Shown piece after piece: positions 51,492 to 60,401 of a stretch of 64,000 nt of DNA. The DNA comes from Paenibacillus sp. MAEPY2 (lineage in GTDB: Bacteria > Bacillota > Bacilli > Paenibacillales > Paenibacillaceae), in NCBI RefSeq assembly GCF_000499205.1, contig NZ_AWUK01000011.1:155343-219342 (forward strand), written 5' to 3'. A program made the translations under genes and the position numbers. Position 1 is the first letter of the stretch. Each line of letters starts with the position of its first letter. Below the pieces are notes generated by a model. It was not told the origin of the DNA, searched no databases, and saw nothing but the letters and a program-made list of their open reading frames with translations.

Positions 51492-52693
51492 TTGTCTTCC
51501 TCCGCATCCGGCAGGATTCTGTTCCACTGAGGTCTCTGTGACGTACCGAACCATTTAACAGAAATATTAACCTTAGGATCTACTCTCACCTGGTCAGCGT
51601 AACGCTCTCCCCACTCGGGCCTAAGGTCCTTCCACCTTCCCGGATATCTCCATTTAATATAATCTGCGAACTGAAACACATCTGATTTCAATTTCTTAGA
51701 TACGGCCACAGCTCGGCGGATGCGGTCTTTGATTTTCTCATTTAGCAGCAGTTCAAGCTTTCGAAGCTCAGTCGGTTCAGTGACATCTATAGCTGATTCT
51801 GTTCCCAGAATGCCCGCCATTGCTTTACATTCAATTTGAATTGAAATGTCGTCACCATGAACTTGTGCCTTTAAGTGAGTCCTAGCATTCCGGATTAAAA
51901 AGTTGACCGGCTTGTTATCCGTAGGAGAATTAACATCATACAAAGAATAGTTTAACTGCTTGAGAACCCATAGAGCGCCTTGAGTTTCCTCGTCAGTTAA
52001 TTTGCCTATCATTTTACCGTTCCTGATAACTCCCGCCCCATCCGTACCCATCCAGTTCTCTTTATTTTCTTCAGATTCAACGCCTTTTCTACCAAAAACA
52101 AGCATGGGAATAACAAGATCACCGCGATTAAAGGCAGACATCAGCATATCCTTCACTGTGACCATTATTGTCTGACGCTCCTTGGCAAATTGCGTGAGAA
52201 TGTCTGTCGGGAATTCTTCGAACGTAACAGGAATGGAGGTTATACTTTTCGCTTTATCCTCGCTAATGAACAGGTAAGCATTAATATGGATCGCGAATTC
52301 ACGTGCAGCGAAATCGACTACAGGCTTTATCCCCGACTGGGCAAATTCCTTGCCCATTACAATATGTCTCAGTTGACCGAAGGTAACTCTGCGGGACAAA
52401 TCGGCTTGTATTTTCTGAAAAGCTTCTCCAACATCTCTCCCTGTTTTTGTTACAAAAGTAAACGGTTTAGACGAAGACCCTCCGCCCCCGGCTTTAGAAG
52501 TGCTTGACAGTCTGTTCGGCAACGGAAATCCCAATGTCATTTCTATACCCTCGTTGGTTCTATCAAGCAACATAACCCTGGCGAATGCTCTGTCATTTAT
52601 TTCAATCTTGGACCAACAACCGCATAAAATAAATACAGGGATACATGCCAAAAAAAGTTTCAGGAGCTTTAACATATACATATCTATTTTCAC
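51488..52693 (-). CDS. Spore germination lipoprotein GerC type
   Basis: 401 aa. Lipobox FILCGCWSK near residue 25. The Ger(x)C family features follow: EINDRAFARVMLLDRTNEG, HIVMGKEFAQSGI and the C-terminal YADQVRVDPKVNISVKWFG. Start GTG 52693 overlaps the gerA TGA (GTGA), giving translational coupling; ATG 52681, 11 nt after AGGAGG, is the alternative. Anchored to the outer face of the spore inner membrane, where it completes the receptor with the A and B subunits. Confidence 0.9.
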   Translation of the reverse strand: MKIDMYMLKLLKLFLACIPVFILCGCWSKIEINDRAFARVMLLDRTNEGIEMTLGFPLPNRLSSTSKAGGGGSSSKPFTFVTKTGRDVGEAFQKIQADLSRRVTFGQLRHIVMGKEFAQSGIKPVVDFAAREFAIHINAYLFISEDKAKSITSIPVTFEEFPTDILTQFAKERQTIMVTVKDMLMSAFNRGDLVIPMLVFGRKGVESEENKENWMGTDGAGVIRNGKMIGKLTDEETQGALWVLKQLNYSLYDVNSPTDNKPVNFLIRNARTHLKAQVHGDDISIQIECKAMAGILGTESAIDVTEPTELRKLELLLNEKIKDRIRRAVAVSKKLKSDVFQFADYIKWRYPGRWKDLRPEWGERYADQVRVDPKVNISVKWFGTSQRPQWNRILPDAEEDK

Positions 52694-54276
52694 TCCTCCT
52701 CTTCTCTTGCATGCCCCCAATTTCGGGTCTTCAAACGCTTACTTCGACCTTTCCCGTCGAAGAAAGAAGGTCTATTCTTCATCCCCCACCATGGGGCTCT
52801 TACAATTGTATCCTTAAGATCATTCGTATGAAGTGGTGCTATTGGGGATAAATAGGGCAGGTCAAAAGAGCGAAGTTCGAGCAAATGAATATAGATTAGA
52901 ATCATTCCGCAGGCGATGCCAATCAATCCAAATGTGCCAGCCAGAATCATGATCGGAAACCGGAGGAGTCGGAAGGCAAGCCCCAAGTCAAAATGGGGAA
53001 TGATAAAAGAAGCGATACCGGTTAATGCCACAATAATCACCATTGCAGCTGAAACAATACCCGCTTCAACAGCAGCATTGCCGATGATCAAGGCTCCAAT
53101 AATGGACACGGACTGACCGATTGATTTAGGAATTCGTACCGTTGCTTCTCGCAGAGCTTCGAAAGACAGCTCCATTAGAAAGGCTTCGATCAGTGCGGGA
53201 AAGGGTACAATTTCCCTTGAAGAAGCTACCGTAATTAACAGCCTTTCTGGTATTATAACCGGGTGAAATGTCGTTATAGCTACGTATACAGATGGCATTA
53301 ACAGCGAAATGAACAGAAAGAGCAGTCGAATAGCCCTAATCCAGTTCGCTGCAACAAACCGCTGGTAATAATCTTCTGCTGACTGCAGCATCATGAAGAT
53401 AGTGACTGGTGCAATAAGAGCAATAGGCGTACCGTCCACAATGATTGCTACTCTTCCTTCCAACAGCGCGGCACTGACCACATCCGGCCGCTCAGTAGAC
53501 TGCAATTGGGGAAAGGGGGAGAAAGGATAATCTTCTATAAATTCCTCCAGGTAGCTGGAGCCGAGAACGGAGTCAATCTCGATTGCAGATAGCCTCTTTT
53601 TCACTTCGTCAACTAAATCCTGCTTGCACTTCCCCTGTAGATACACGATGGCTACGGAGGTCTGAGTCTCCGTGCCAATATGCATCAGATCCATCTTGAA
53701 CGATGGGGTTTTGAGCCTTCGGCGGATCATGGTTAGATTGGTATCCATACTTTCTATAAAAGCTTCACGTGGCCCTCGAATTACTGCTTCGTTAGGAGCT
53801 TCCTGAATAGATCTCTTTTCAAAGGCAGTCACGGAGAGCGCAAGCATGCGGGACTCTCCGTCCATAAGCAGTAATGCTCCTCCCTCCAACAAGCTTAGGT
53901 AGGCTTCCTGCATACTGAAGTGAACACTTTGATGAGCGATTGGGAGCCGCTTGTACACAAAGATATGCATGCTGATATCCTCAGCTGTCCAGGATGGGTC
54001 GAACTCTCCCACCGTATTCAGTACGTGCTGTTCGATGGCTTTTAGATCGATCATTCCTTTGATATATAGTAGGGCACATTTCAACCCCGCTCCGGCGACA
54101 AAGGTATGAATGGCAAGATCTGAAGAATTCGAGAGATGCTCGCTGAGCCAGTCTAATCTTAGATCAAGATCGACTGTACGCGGCTCCGTTCTCTGCTGAG
54201 TTGTTACAGGTGTGTCGGAGTTTGGAAGGATGATCTCCCAGTTTTTCAATTTCTTCTTAAGCCATTTAAATTGCAT
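52690..54276 (-). CDS. Spore germination protein GerA type
   Basis: 528 aa. The N-terminal ~300 residues form the two-lobed soluble domain; the C-terminal half has about five membrane helices. Family signatures: VDGTPIALIAPVTIFMMLQS (~250), LLITVASSREIVPFPALIEA and FLMELSFEALREATVRIPKS (~345), IGQSVSIIGALIIGNAAVEA. Start ATG 54276 (MQFKWLKKK) with CGAGGT 7 nt upstream. First gene of the operon; it forms the germinant-gated channel subunit. The three subunits suggest one complete receptor. Confidence 0.93.
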   Translation of the reverse strand: MQFKWLKKKLKNWEIILPNSDTPVTTQQRTEPRTVDLDLRLDWLSEHLSNSSDLAIHTFVAGAGLKCALLYIKGMIDLKAIEQHVLNTVGEFDPSWTAEDISMHIFVYKRLPIAHQSVHFSMQEAYLSLLEGGALLLMDGESRMLALSVTAFEKRSIQEAPNEAVIRGPREAFIESMDTNLTMIRRRLKTPSFKMDLMHIGTETQTSVAIVYLQGKCKQDLVDEVKKRLSAIEIDSVLGSSYLEEFIEDYPFSPFPQLQSTERPDVVSAALLEGRVAIIVDGTPIALIAPVTIFMMLQSAEDYYQRFVAANWIRAIRLLFLFISLLMPSVYVAITTFHPVIIPERLLITVASSREIVPFPALIEAFLMELSFEALREATVRIPKSIGQSVSIIGALIIGNAAVEAGIVSAAMVIIVALTGIASFIIPHFDLGLAFRLLRFPIMILAGTFGLIGIACGMILIYIHLLELRSFDLPYLSPIAPLHTNDLKDTIVRAPWWGMKNRPSFFDGKGRSKRLKTRNWGHAREEEE

Positions 54277-54304
54277 TATAGTAACCTCGGTAATCAATTT
54301 TCAC

Positions 54305-54442
54305 TTATTTTCCCTCGATACCATTTTTTTTATACACCTTACTGGGGGAAGAATCTCTGATAATATTTAGGACCCAAGCAAAGAACATCACATTGGGGAT
54401 AAGCGAGAGCGCCTGTTCAAATAAATTCTGCTCAGGATTAAC
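54305..54442 (-). pseudogene. C-terminal membrane-segment fragment upstream of gerA
   Basis: Minus-strand open end NPEQNLFEQALSLIPNVMFF followed by AWVLNIIRDSSPSKVYKKNG and TAA, 28 bp before the gerA start. Upstream, the frame is simply antisense to the PTS relic, so the real fragment is ~45 codons. Unrecognised. Confidence 0.3.
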
Positions 54443-54455
54443 TTCAGTCTCATCA

Positions 54456-54981
54456 ACATGGATTCGGGGTTTTACGGTTATGTGTTGCGAATGGTCGCGG
54501 GTCTCGTGGTCGGTTTTGTCCTGACCTATATGTGGGGATACCAAACCCGTATGAAATCCGAGGAGTTAACAACACAAGGTACAAAGGATTCCGCAGCTCT
54601 TTCCGGTATTGAAGAACTTTGGTAAAAACTCAAATCCATCCGTTTCGAAAGCAGGGATGACTGTGTATAGCCCTGTATCCGGAGAGGTCCTTGATCTTGC
54701 ATGTGTTGCAGATGAAGCGTTCTCCAGTGGAGATACTGATTCATGTTGGTCTGGATATGGTCAAGATGAAAGGAGAGGGGTTCTCTCTCAAAGTACAGGA
54801 AGGCGATTCGGTGAAGGTTGGTGATATCCTGATGGAAGTGGACTTGGCCAAAATCAAAGAAAGAGGTTTTGAATTGATTACTCCGTTGATCATCACGAAC
54901 TCTGACAATTATGTATCAGTAAGTGGGGTCGCGGCACAAAATATTTCTGCGGGTAGTCCAGTAATTACAATAAAAGTGTAG
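54456..54981 (+). pseudogene. PTS beta-glucoside EIIBCA relic (end of IIC and IIA)
   Basis: MDSGFYGYVLRMVAGLVVGF, LTYMWGY is the end of a BglP-type IIC domain, then a linker and stop (ALSGIEELW). The IIA domain continues in another frame: MTVYSPVSGEVLDLACVADE, then ~30 residues are missing (including the region before the active-site His), followed by VEILIHVGLDMVKMKGEGFS and ITPLIITNSDNYVSV. The His of ILIHVGLD remains, but the gene is truncated, frameshifted and deleted. Confidence 0.8.
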
Positions 54982-55298
54982 AGGCAACTCCTTATGTTCC
55001 TTAACTTAATGAAGATGATAACAGTGTTTATTATTGAAGATATGATCAAATTGATAATTCAATTAAAATCAATTCTTACGACTGCAGCAGAGGAAGCCCG
55101 ATTTGGAACATGATTATCAGCATTTGATTGCTTTCTTTGAATATCCTGATAACTTCAGTGGATCATTATGATGCCTCTTACTTAATCTGTTGTAGTATAA
55201 GCTCCAGAGAGCTATATTTTTCTTAGTAAAGGAATTGATATAATCAATCATCTACTGTAATTTTTCTGATTAGGTTTTTTTATATTCACCTTTCGTGC
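54982..55298. other. Intergenic, nothing recognised
   Basis: AT-rich; no gene, repeat or hairpin could be supported before the riboswitch promoter. Confidence 0.5.
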
Positions 55299-55304
55299 TA
55301 TACT
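55299..55304 (+). promoter_or_regulatory. -10 box of the riboswitch transcript
   Basis: TATACT about 20 bp before the aptamer. The matching -35 position is T-rich and weak, so an activator or another sigma factor is possible. Confidence 0.45.
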
Positions 55305-55324
55305 GTTCACAAAACTTACATATA

Positions 55325-55411
55325 TACGAGAGATTTTGGGGCAAACCGGTTGAAAAGCCGGGACGCAAAGGCATGGGTCGTCGATTTCAACCGGGAAATA
55401 ACGATTGCCAG
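55325..55411 (+). ncRNA. Cyclic di-GMP-I riboswitch (GEMM-I)
   Basis: The conserved core reads GGGGCAAACCGG - TTGAAAAG - CCGGGACGCAAAGGCA. This gives the GCAAACC strand, the GAAA-capped first stem and GGGACGCAAAG, followed by a second helix (GGGTCGTCGATTTCAACCG region) closing with CGATTGCC. These are the hallmark elements of GEMM-I aptamers. It lies 116 bp before an SLH-domain gene with an intrinsic terminator between, as in c-di-GMP-controlled surface and motility genes of Bacillota. Whether c-di-GMP turns expression on or off depends on the antiterminator, which I could not settle. Confidence 0.88.
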
Positions 55412-55458
55412 TCTGCATTCATTCAGACTAAATGCTTATTTTTAGTGCATTCAACCCC

Positions 55459-55487
55459 AAACTTCCTTACTTTAAGGAAGTTTTTTT
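55459..55487 (+). terminator. Riboswitch expression-platform terminator
   Basis: AAACTTCCTT / AAGGAAGTTT with a 5-nt loop, followed by TTTT. It lies 40 bp before the SLH gene and 48 bp after the aptamer; it would block both downstream genes when formed. Confidence 0.88.
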
Positions 55488-55526
55488 GTCTATCGCATTA
55501 AGAGGGACGAAGAGAGGAAAGAACAC

Positions 55527-57032
55527 ATGAGGAGATCGATTAAGCATCTATTGCTTCAAACGGCTGTAACTTTGGCAATGGTCAGTTTCCCCGTACAGGG
55601 CGCCCTTGCAGACAATCAGCAGCAGCAGCAAGCCCCATTTAAGGACTTGAAGTCCCACTGGTCAGCTGACAGTGTTGCCTGGGCGGTTAGCAAAAATATC
55701 GTCAGCGGTTATGACGACGGCACATTTAAACCTAATAACGCGGTGACAGAGGCTGAGTTACTTTCCATGCTCATTCGTAACTTTAGGCCGGATGTCCGGA
55801 AAGGTATTATAAGTTGGTCAGAACCCTACTATGAGCTCGCTTTGTCCTTGAATTATCCTGTCGATCTGTCGGACACGGAAGAGCATAACAGCCCGATCAG
55901 CCGTCTTCGCGTTGCGGAGCTGATCGCTTCGACGCAAGGTGTGCACTATGATGGGGACGATTCCATTCGTTATATGTACAGTAAGGGCCTCGCTAAAGGG
56001 ACGGACGACCATCCGACAATTGCCGGATTTAACGGTTCGAAAACACTTTCACGGGCTGAGGCCGTGCAATTTATCAAGAACCTGTCTGATTTCGGGGCAG
56101 AGGAATCGTTGCTTCCAAGGCCAACACTGAGTTCCAATGCCAGTGAGCTGCCAGACATCCCTTTATCTAACCTTACTTATAAGGTTAGTCATAACGCATC
56201 TAATGATGCACCGGTTATTAAGCTTGATAACAAGCCCATTCATTTCGAAACACAACCAGTTAAGATGAACAACATTTACTATTATCCGATTCAGGAGATC
56301 TGCTCAGCATTTGGAATCATCTACAAGGAAAATAGTGATGGCACCGTAACTACAATAAATATGGAGGAAACGAACACATTTAGAGCTGGAGATCAAGAGG
56401 GCTTTACGCATTATAATCCGGCTAGCTCGAGTTTTGCCGAAGAAGAAATCCCCTTCGATGGACTAAAGCCGATGGAGAAAATCAACGGGGTTTTTATGAT
56501 GCCCTCAGAATCTATAGATGAACTTTGGTTTGCAGTAAACCAAGCGTCTAAAAAGTTTGCAAACGTGCTGGTTGTAACGAATGGACAAGAGGACAACAGA
56601 GAACTCATTTTTTACAGCTATAAACAGTATGTGTTGTCAGACAGCGAAGATATGGATGGAGGAAACAAGTCGCCGGGTGGTGAAGGGGAATTTGAGGGGA
56701 ACGGCAGAGTCTACAGAAGAGTTTGGGTTAGGGAATATAAGCTTCCAAGCATCGACACAACCGTGTACGCTACCTTGAGATGGAGTTATAAAGATAGCCT
56801 TGTTTATAAGTCAAAAGAATTCCAGTTTAACGGTAAAATCCTTAACGGTGTGGCAACAGGAACTTTAAGCTTTAAAGGTGATATGACCTATTTCCAAGAA
56901 AACGACCGGGAAGAGCAACTCGGTAATAAGACTATTTACGACGTTAAGCTGCCGTTCAGTAATGGCAACATTCAAATGACCTGGAAAGAAGCCGTGGGGA
57001 TATTTTCAAAACATAAAATTACTCTTCCTTAA
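55527..57032 (+). CDS. SLH-domain surface protein with a copper-amine-oxidase-N-like domain
   Basis: 501 aa. Signal peptide (1-29, QTAVTLAMVSFPVQGALA), a QQQQQ run, then SLH repeat 1 (FKDLKSHWSADSVAWAVSKN, ~38-58; GYDDGTFKPNNAVTEAEL) and a second, weaker SLH (YMYSKGLAKGTDDH ... NGSKTLSRAEAVQFI, to ~190). A stretch at ~225-275 (VIKLDNKPIHFETQPVKMNN, IYYYPIQEICSAFGI) is like copper amine oxidase N domains common in Paenibacillus wall proteins. The C-terminal ~150 residues are unrecognised. It probably binds secondary cell-wall polymer. GAGGAAAG precedes ATG 55527. First gene under the riboswitch. Confidence 0.85.
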   Translation: MRRSIKHLLLQTAVTLAMVSFPVQGALADNQQQQQAPFKDLKSHWSADSVAWAVSKNIVSGYDDGTFKPNNAVTEAELLSMLIRNFRPDVRKGIISWSEPYYELALSLNYPVDLSDTEEHNSPISRLRVAELIASTQGVHYDGDDSIRYMYSKGLAKGTDDHPTIAGFNGSKTLSRAEAVQFIKNLSDFGAEESLLPRPTLSSNASELPDIPLSNLTYKVSHNASNDAPVIKLDNKPIHFETQPVKMNNIYYYPIQEICSAFGIIYKENSDGTVTTINMEETNTFRAGDQEGFTHYNPASSSFAEEEIPFDGLKPMEKINGVFMMPSESIDELWFAVNQASKKFANVLVVTNGQEDNRELIFYSYKQYVLSDSEDMDGGNKSPGGEGEFEGNGRVYRRVWVREYKLPSIDTTVYATLRWSYKDSLVYKSKEFQFNGKILNGVATGTLSFKGDMTYFQENDREEQLGNKTIYDVKLPFSNGNIQMTWKEAVGIFSKHKITLP

Positions 57033-57101
57033 TATAGAGCTTTAAGAAAAGGTTGAAGTAATTAGCTTGAAACAGCAGGAATCTAACATCAGGAGGGTAA
57101 T

Positions 57102-59093
57102 ATGAGAAGAAGTAGATTAATTGCAGGGATTCTTTGTCTGACATTGGTGTTGTCGGTGCTGGGGTTTAATACTAAGGCTATGGCGCTTGAGGAATACAAG
57201 GAGATTGACTCCATCACACTTCAAGAATCCCCACATTCAATCGGCGACGGATGGACAGAAGACTTTACTTTCAGCTCCAATGCCCCTTATGCATTAACCC
57301 AGGGCAAAAATAATGAGTACTTAGCAGTAGGCCCTTACGGAACCGTAATAAAGTCTAAAGACGGAGTAAGCTGGAGAGCATTATCCAAGTTCGGTAATTA
57401 CCATCTGACCGCAATCGCATGGGATGGAAAAAGGTATGTCATGTTTGGTACAAATACAACGTATGATATGGACATTTACAAACAGCCATCCGAAGCATTT
57501 ATCTCTCAGGACGGTCTTTCTTGGACTAAGGTTGACTTTGCCCCGGGTGAAACAATAGAACAATTGAAGTGGGGGGGGAACGGTTTTGTTGCTTTAGGCA
57601 CCAAGCATGTCTTTACTTCTAAAGATGGCACCAACTGGGCCACTTCGTACACCTTAAAAAGTCAAAGGGGATCGAACGGGCTGCACGCGGTCAATAATAC
57701 TTTCTTTGTAAGCAGCTATGATAACAAATATGTGCTTGTTTCCAAGGATGGTGTTACATGGTCCGCCAAAACCTATAATGCTTCCGCGGCGATTCGAGAT
57801 TTTATCTGGTCCGGCAAGCAGTATATCGGAGTTGGCAACGGGATATACACCTCTACAGACGGAGTAAACTGGAAGAAGCAGAGTAAATCGCCCAACGGCG
57901 TTCAACTCAAGACGGTCCTATACGGCAATAACACTTACATTGTGACCGGTTCATCGAACTTGGATGGGGGGGCGAACTCCAATATCGCCTATTCATCGAA
58001 AGACGGGGTTACTTGGAAGAAGATAAACCTGTCTTATCTTCAAACGAATATTTATACCATGTATCCGGTTAAGGACGGATTTGCCGGTATCGGTTCTAAT
58101 GATAAGCAGAATTCCCCGGATGGAACTTACTCGATATATACAAAAGACGGTTCAACCTGGAGTTACCGATTGATCGGAACGGCGACAAGCGGTGATTTTA
58201 ATGCCCTTGCCACAAATGGAAAGAGAACAGTAGCTGTAGGCAAGTACGGAAGTGTCGTTTATACGGATGACGGGAAAACCTGGAGAACCAGCAATCCTTT
58301 TTCTTATAGAGAGAAGTTTGGTAGAGCCAGCCTGTTTGATGTAGCTTGGGGTGCAAATAAATTCGTAGCCGTCGGCAACGGCGGGGTCTATTATTCCACG
58401 GATGGTTCAAGCTGGAAACAGGCCAAAGTATCTTTCAAAGATCAGCTTGGGGATTTAACGAACATTATTTGGGCTGGGTCGTTCTTTGTAGCTTCTGATC
58501 AGGTCTACGGAACGTATACATCCAAAGATGGAGTGAATTGGACGCGTATCGCCAGTGTAAGCAAAGATTGGCTGACTTCAATGGTATGGGATGGAAAAAA
58601 ACTGCTAGCGTCCTTCCGTGTTCATAACTTTAATACCGGAATTGGTACGACGAAGCTTATGCAGACAACGGATGGCGTTCATTGGAACCTGGTGAAGATC
58701 CTGGATTTGAATGAGTCTTATCTGGCTTGGTCAGGTACCGCTTATGTGGCAATTGACCCTTATGTAGCTGGAAAGGTGTGGGTATCGAAAGATGGCCTGA
58801 ATTGGATGAAGAAAACTACAAACTTAATAGATCATACTTCTGGTTTTAATTTTCTGACCTCATTCGACGGATCCTTCTTCGCCATGAATCACACCTATAG
58901 CGAAACCGGCGGGGAATATGTTTCTTCTGATCAGTATTTTGTATCTAAGGATGGCATCCAGTGGAAGAAGGTCGCAATGCCGGAAAAACATCCTGGGGTG
59001 CAGGTATTCGGTACCGAGATGATGAAGGACGGTATTAAGATGTACGGGAAATTTATCTTTGTTGGAACCTATGGGGAAATCATGTACCGATAA
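57102..59093 (+). CDS. Secreted beta-propeller protein with SKDGxxW repeats
   Basis: 663 aa. Signal peptide (1-~28, LIAGILCLTLVLSVLGFNTK, AMA). The mature protein consists of about twelve repeats of the type (S/T)xDGxxW followed by VAxG or similar: SKDGVSWRAL, SQDGLSWTKV, SKDGTNWATS, SKDGVTWSAK, STDGVNWKKQ, SKDGVTWKKI, TDDGKTWRTS, STDGSSWKQA and others. This pattern belongs to sialidase/YCF48-like propellers and probably forms two propellers mediating surface interactions. AGGAGG precedes ATG 57102, 69 bp after the SLH gene with no terminator between, so it is likely under the same c-di-GMP control. Confidence 0.82.
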   Translation: MRRSRLIAGILCLTLVLSVLGFNTKAMALEEYKEIDSITLQESPHSIGDGWTEDFTFSSNAPYALTQGKNNEYLAVGPYGTVIKSKDGVSWRALSKFGNYHLTAIAWDGKRYVMFGTNTTYDMDIYKQPSEAFISQDGLSWTKVDFAPGETIEQLKWGGNGFVALGTKHVFTSKDGTNWATSYTLKSQRGSNGLHAVNNTFFVSSYDNKYVLVSKDGVTWSAKTYNASAAIRDFIWSGKQYIGVGNGIYTSTDGVNWKKQSKSPNGVQLKTVLYGNNTYIVTGSSNLDGGANSNIAYSSKDGVTWKKINLSYLQTNIYTMYPVKDGFAGIGSNDKQNSPDGTYSIYTKDGSTWSYRLIGTATSGDFNALATNGKRTVAVGKYGSVVYTDDGKTWRTSNPFSYREKFGRASLFDVAWGANKFVAVGNGGVYYSTDGSSWKQAKVSFKDQLGDLTNIIWAGSFFVASDQVYGTYTSKDGVNWTRIASVSKDWLTSMVWDGKKLLASFRVHNFNTGIGTTKLMQTTDGVHWNLVKILDLNESYLAWSGTAYVAIDPYVAGKVWVSKDGLNWMKKTTNLIDHTSGFNFLTSFDGSFFAMNHTYSETGGEYVSSDQYFVSKDGIQWKKVAMPEKHPGVQVFGTEMMKDGIKMYGKFIFVGTYGEIMYR

Positions 59094-59184
59094 GCTTAAG
59101 CTGTAGGAACCTTTCTCACCGAAAGAGAATGGTCATACTCATGCGGTTAAACTTGTGGATGTGCTGGCGAATAAGGAGCAATAG

Positions 59185-59226
59185 AGCCGTTAATCTGTGA
59201 TATGATGATTAACGGCTTTTTTGTTT
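59185..59226 (+). terminator. Terminator of the riboswitch operon
   Basis: AGCCGTTAAT / ATTAACGGCT perfect stem with a 13-nt loop, followed by TTTTTTG. A short open end (VKLVDVLANKEQ-stop) lies just before it. Confidence 0.88.
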
Positions 59227-59323
59227 TATCGGTACAAGTTCTTGTCCCGAGCCAAGGACAAGAACTTGTACCGATTGCCGATGGACAAAAACATAGTCCG
59301 ATTACCGATTATCTTACACACCA
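59223..59323 (+). repeat. Family A repeat with perfect inverted pair
   Basis: GGTACAAGTTCTTGTCC (59231-59247) and GGACAAGAACTTGTACC (59256-59272) are perfect 17-bp arms around 8 nt, followed by GATTGCCGATGGACAAAAAC. The repeat starts inside the T run of the preceding terminator. Confidence 0.9.
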
Positions 59324-59499
59324 CAAAAAGTTGCGATGCTTATCATGAACAATCCCATGTAATAAGCATAAGATGCTCCAAAAAAACAGTCGAGACATAT
59401 GTAAAAAATTTAATTCTTGAATCCGTTAATCTGAAAAGATCAACGGTTTTTTTGTTGTATAAAGGCAAGCAGGATAAATTGAGAATGAAAAGGGGAAAT

Positions 59500-59570
59500 T
59501 GCCGAGGGACAAGAACTTGTACCGATTACCTTATTGAGCAAGATAATACCGGTTATACATGTATCTAATT
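59500..59570 (+). repeat. Family A repeat, partial
   Basis: TGCCGAGGGACAAGAACTTG, TACCGATTACC, then a decayed AGCAAGATAATACC module. A short hairpin (GAATCCGTTAATC region near 59418) precedes it. A B tail follows at 59595. Confidence 0.75.
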
Positions 59571-59594
59571 GATCTTACCCGTTAATTCATTAAG

Positions 59595-59610
59595 CTAACG
59601 GGCAGAAGAG
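59595..59610 (+). repeat. Family B tail, upstream boundary of the GntR-ilvD unit
   Basis: CTAACGGGCAGAAGAG preceded by GTTAATTCATTAAG. Confidence 0.8.
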
Positions 59611-59657
59611 ATATATTTTTTGAGAAAAAATTTAATTTTGATATAATCCGTTGCATT

Positions 59658-59680
59658 CAATATATGTATGCGATATATTG
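59658..59680. promoter_or_regulatory. GntR operator candidate
   Basis: CAATATAT-GTATGCG-ATATATTG, perfect 8-bp arms, extended by TTGCATT on the left and CATATAG on the right; 36 bp before the GntR start. Fits autoregulation. Confidence 0.7.
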
Positions 59681-59715
59681 CATATAGGAAAACGAAAAAA
59701 GTAAGGATGATAACA

Positions 59716-60381
59716 ATGCCAATACCTAAAAATTTTGCCTCGCCTGCGCGAATGTCCGCAAAAGAAAGAACCTTCTCCCAGATTCAAAGATGGATTATCG
59801 ATGGTACGCTGCAGCCAGGTGAAAAGCTTATCGACGCTGAATTGGCGGATTCGCTGGGAGTTAGCCGGACACCTATTCGGGAAGCATTTCAGTTACTCGA
59901 AGTACAAGGTCTCGTTTCCACGCATCCTGGAAAAGAAACAAAAGTAACGGAAATCGAGAAAGACGATATTTTTAAAATGTATTCAACTATGGCTGCTCTT
60001 CAAGCATTAGCAGCTGAGGTTACCGCAAAGATTATTGTTCCAGAGCAGATTGAGCAACTGAGATTAATTAATCTAGAATTTGCAAGTGCCATTAAGAGTG
60101 GTCAAGCTTACCAGGCAATGGAGACGGATGAACAATTTCATAACCTTATCGTGGAGTATTCAGATAATCCTTATGTGACTTCATTCAGCGCATCGCTTCA
60201 GATTCACATTCGGCGATTTAAATACGTGTTCTTAAAGCAGCCTATTACTGCTACACAAGCTTCTGTCGATGAGCATGCTTCGATTATTAAAGCTTTCGAG
60301 AGGAAGGATAGTGATTGTGCTCAGGCATTGATGAAACAAAATTTCATCCGTCCGATGCAGGAGCTGCAAGGAATACTTTAA
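59716..60381 (+). CDS. GntR family regulator (FadR/FCD type)
   Basis: 221 aa. The N-terminal wHTH (residues ~18-80) contains TFSQIQRWIIDGTLQPGEKL, DAELADSLGVSRTPIREAFQ, LLEVQGLVSTHPGKETKV. The all-helical FCD domain has YSTMAALQALAAEV, DEQFHNLIVEYSDNPYV (metal-binding His/Asp positions) and DEHASIIKAFERKD. Start ATG 59716 after AAGGATG; the upstream extension overlaps the operator. It is co-transcribed with ilvD 20 bp downstream and probably responds to an acid metabolite of that pathway. Confidence 0.9.
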   Translation: MPIPKNFASPARMSAKERTFSQIQRWIIDGTLQPGEKLIDAELADSLGVSRTPIREAFQLLEVQGLVSTHPGKETKVTEIEKDDIFKMYSTMAALQALAAEVTAKIIVPEQIEQLRLINLEFASAIKSGQAYQAMETDEQFHNLIVEYSDNPYVTSFSASLQIHIRRFKYVFLKQPITATQASVDEHASIIKAFERKDSDCAQALMKQNFIRPMQELQGIL

Positions 60382-60401
60382 ACTGAGAGGGGCAAGGGAA
60401 A

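Noticed and set aside
52916..53116. Plus-strand open frame opposite gerA
   Set aside because: Antisense shadow of the membrane domain of GerA.
59221..59568. Plus-strand 115-codon frame after the propeller gene
   Set aside because: Encoded mostly by a terminator tail and two family A repeats; the same peptide (FYRYKFLS...KDKNLYRLP) appears wherever that repeat is open.
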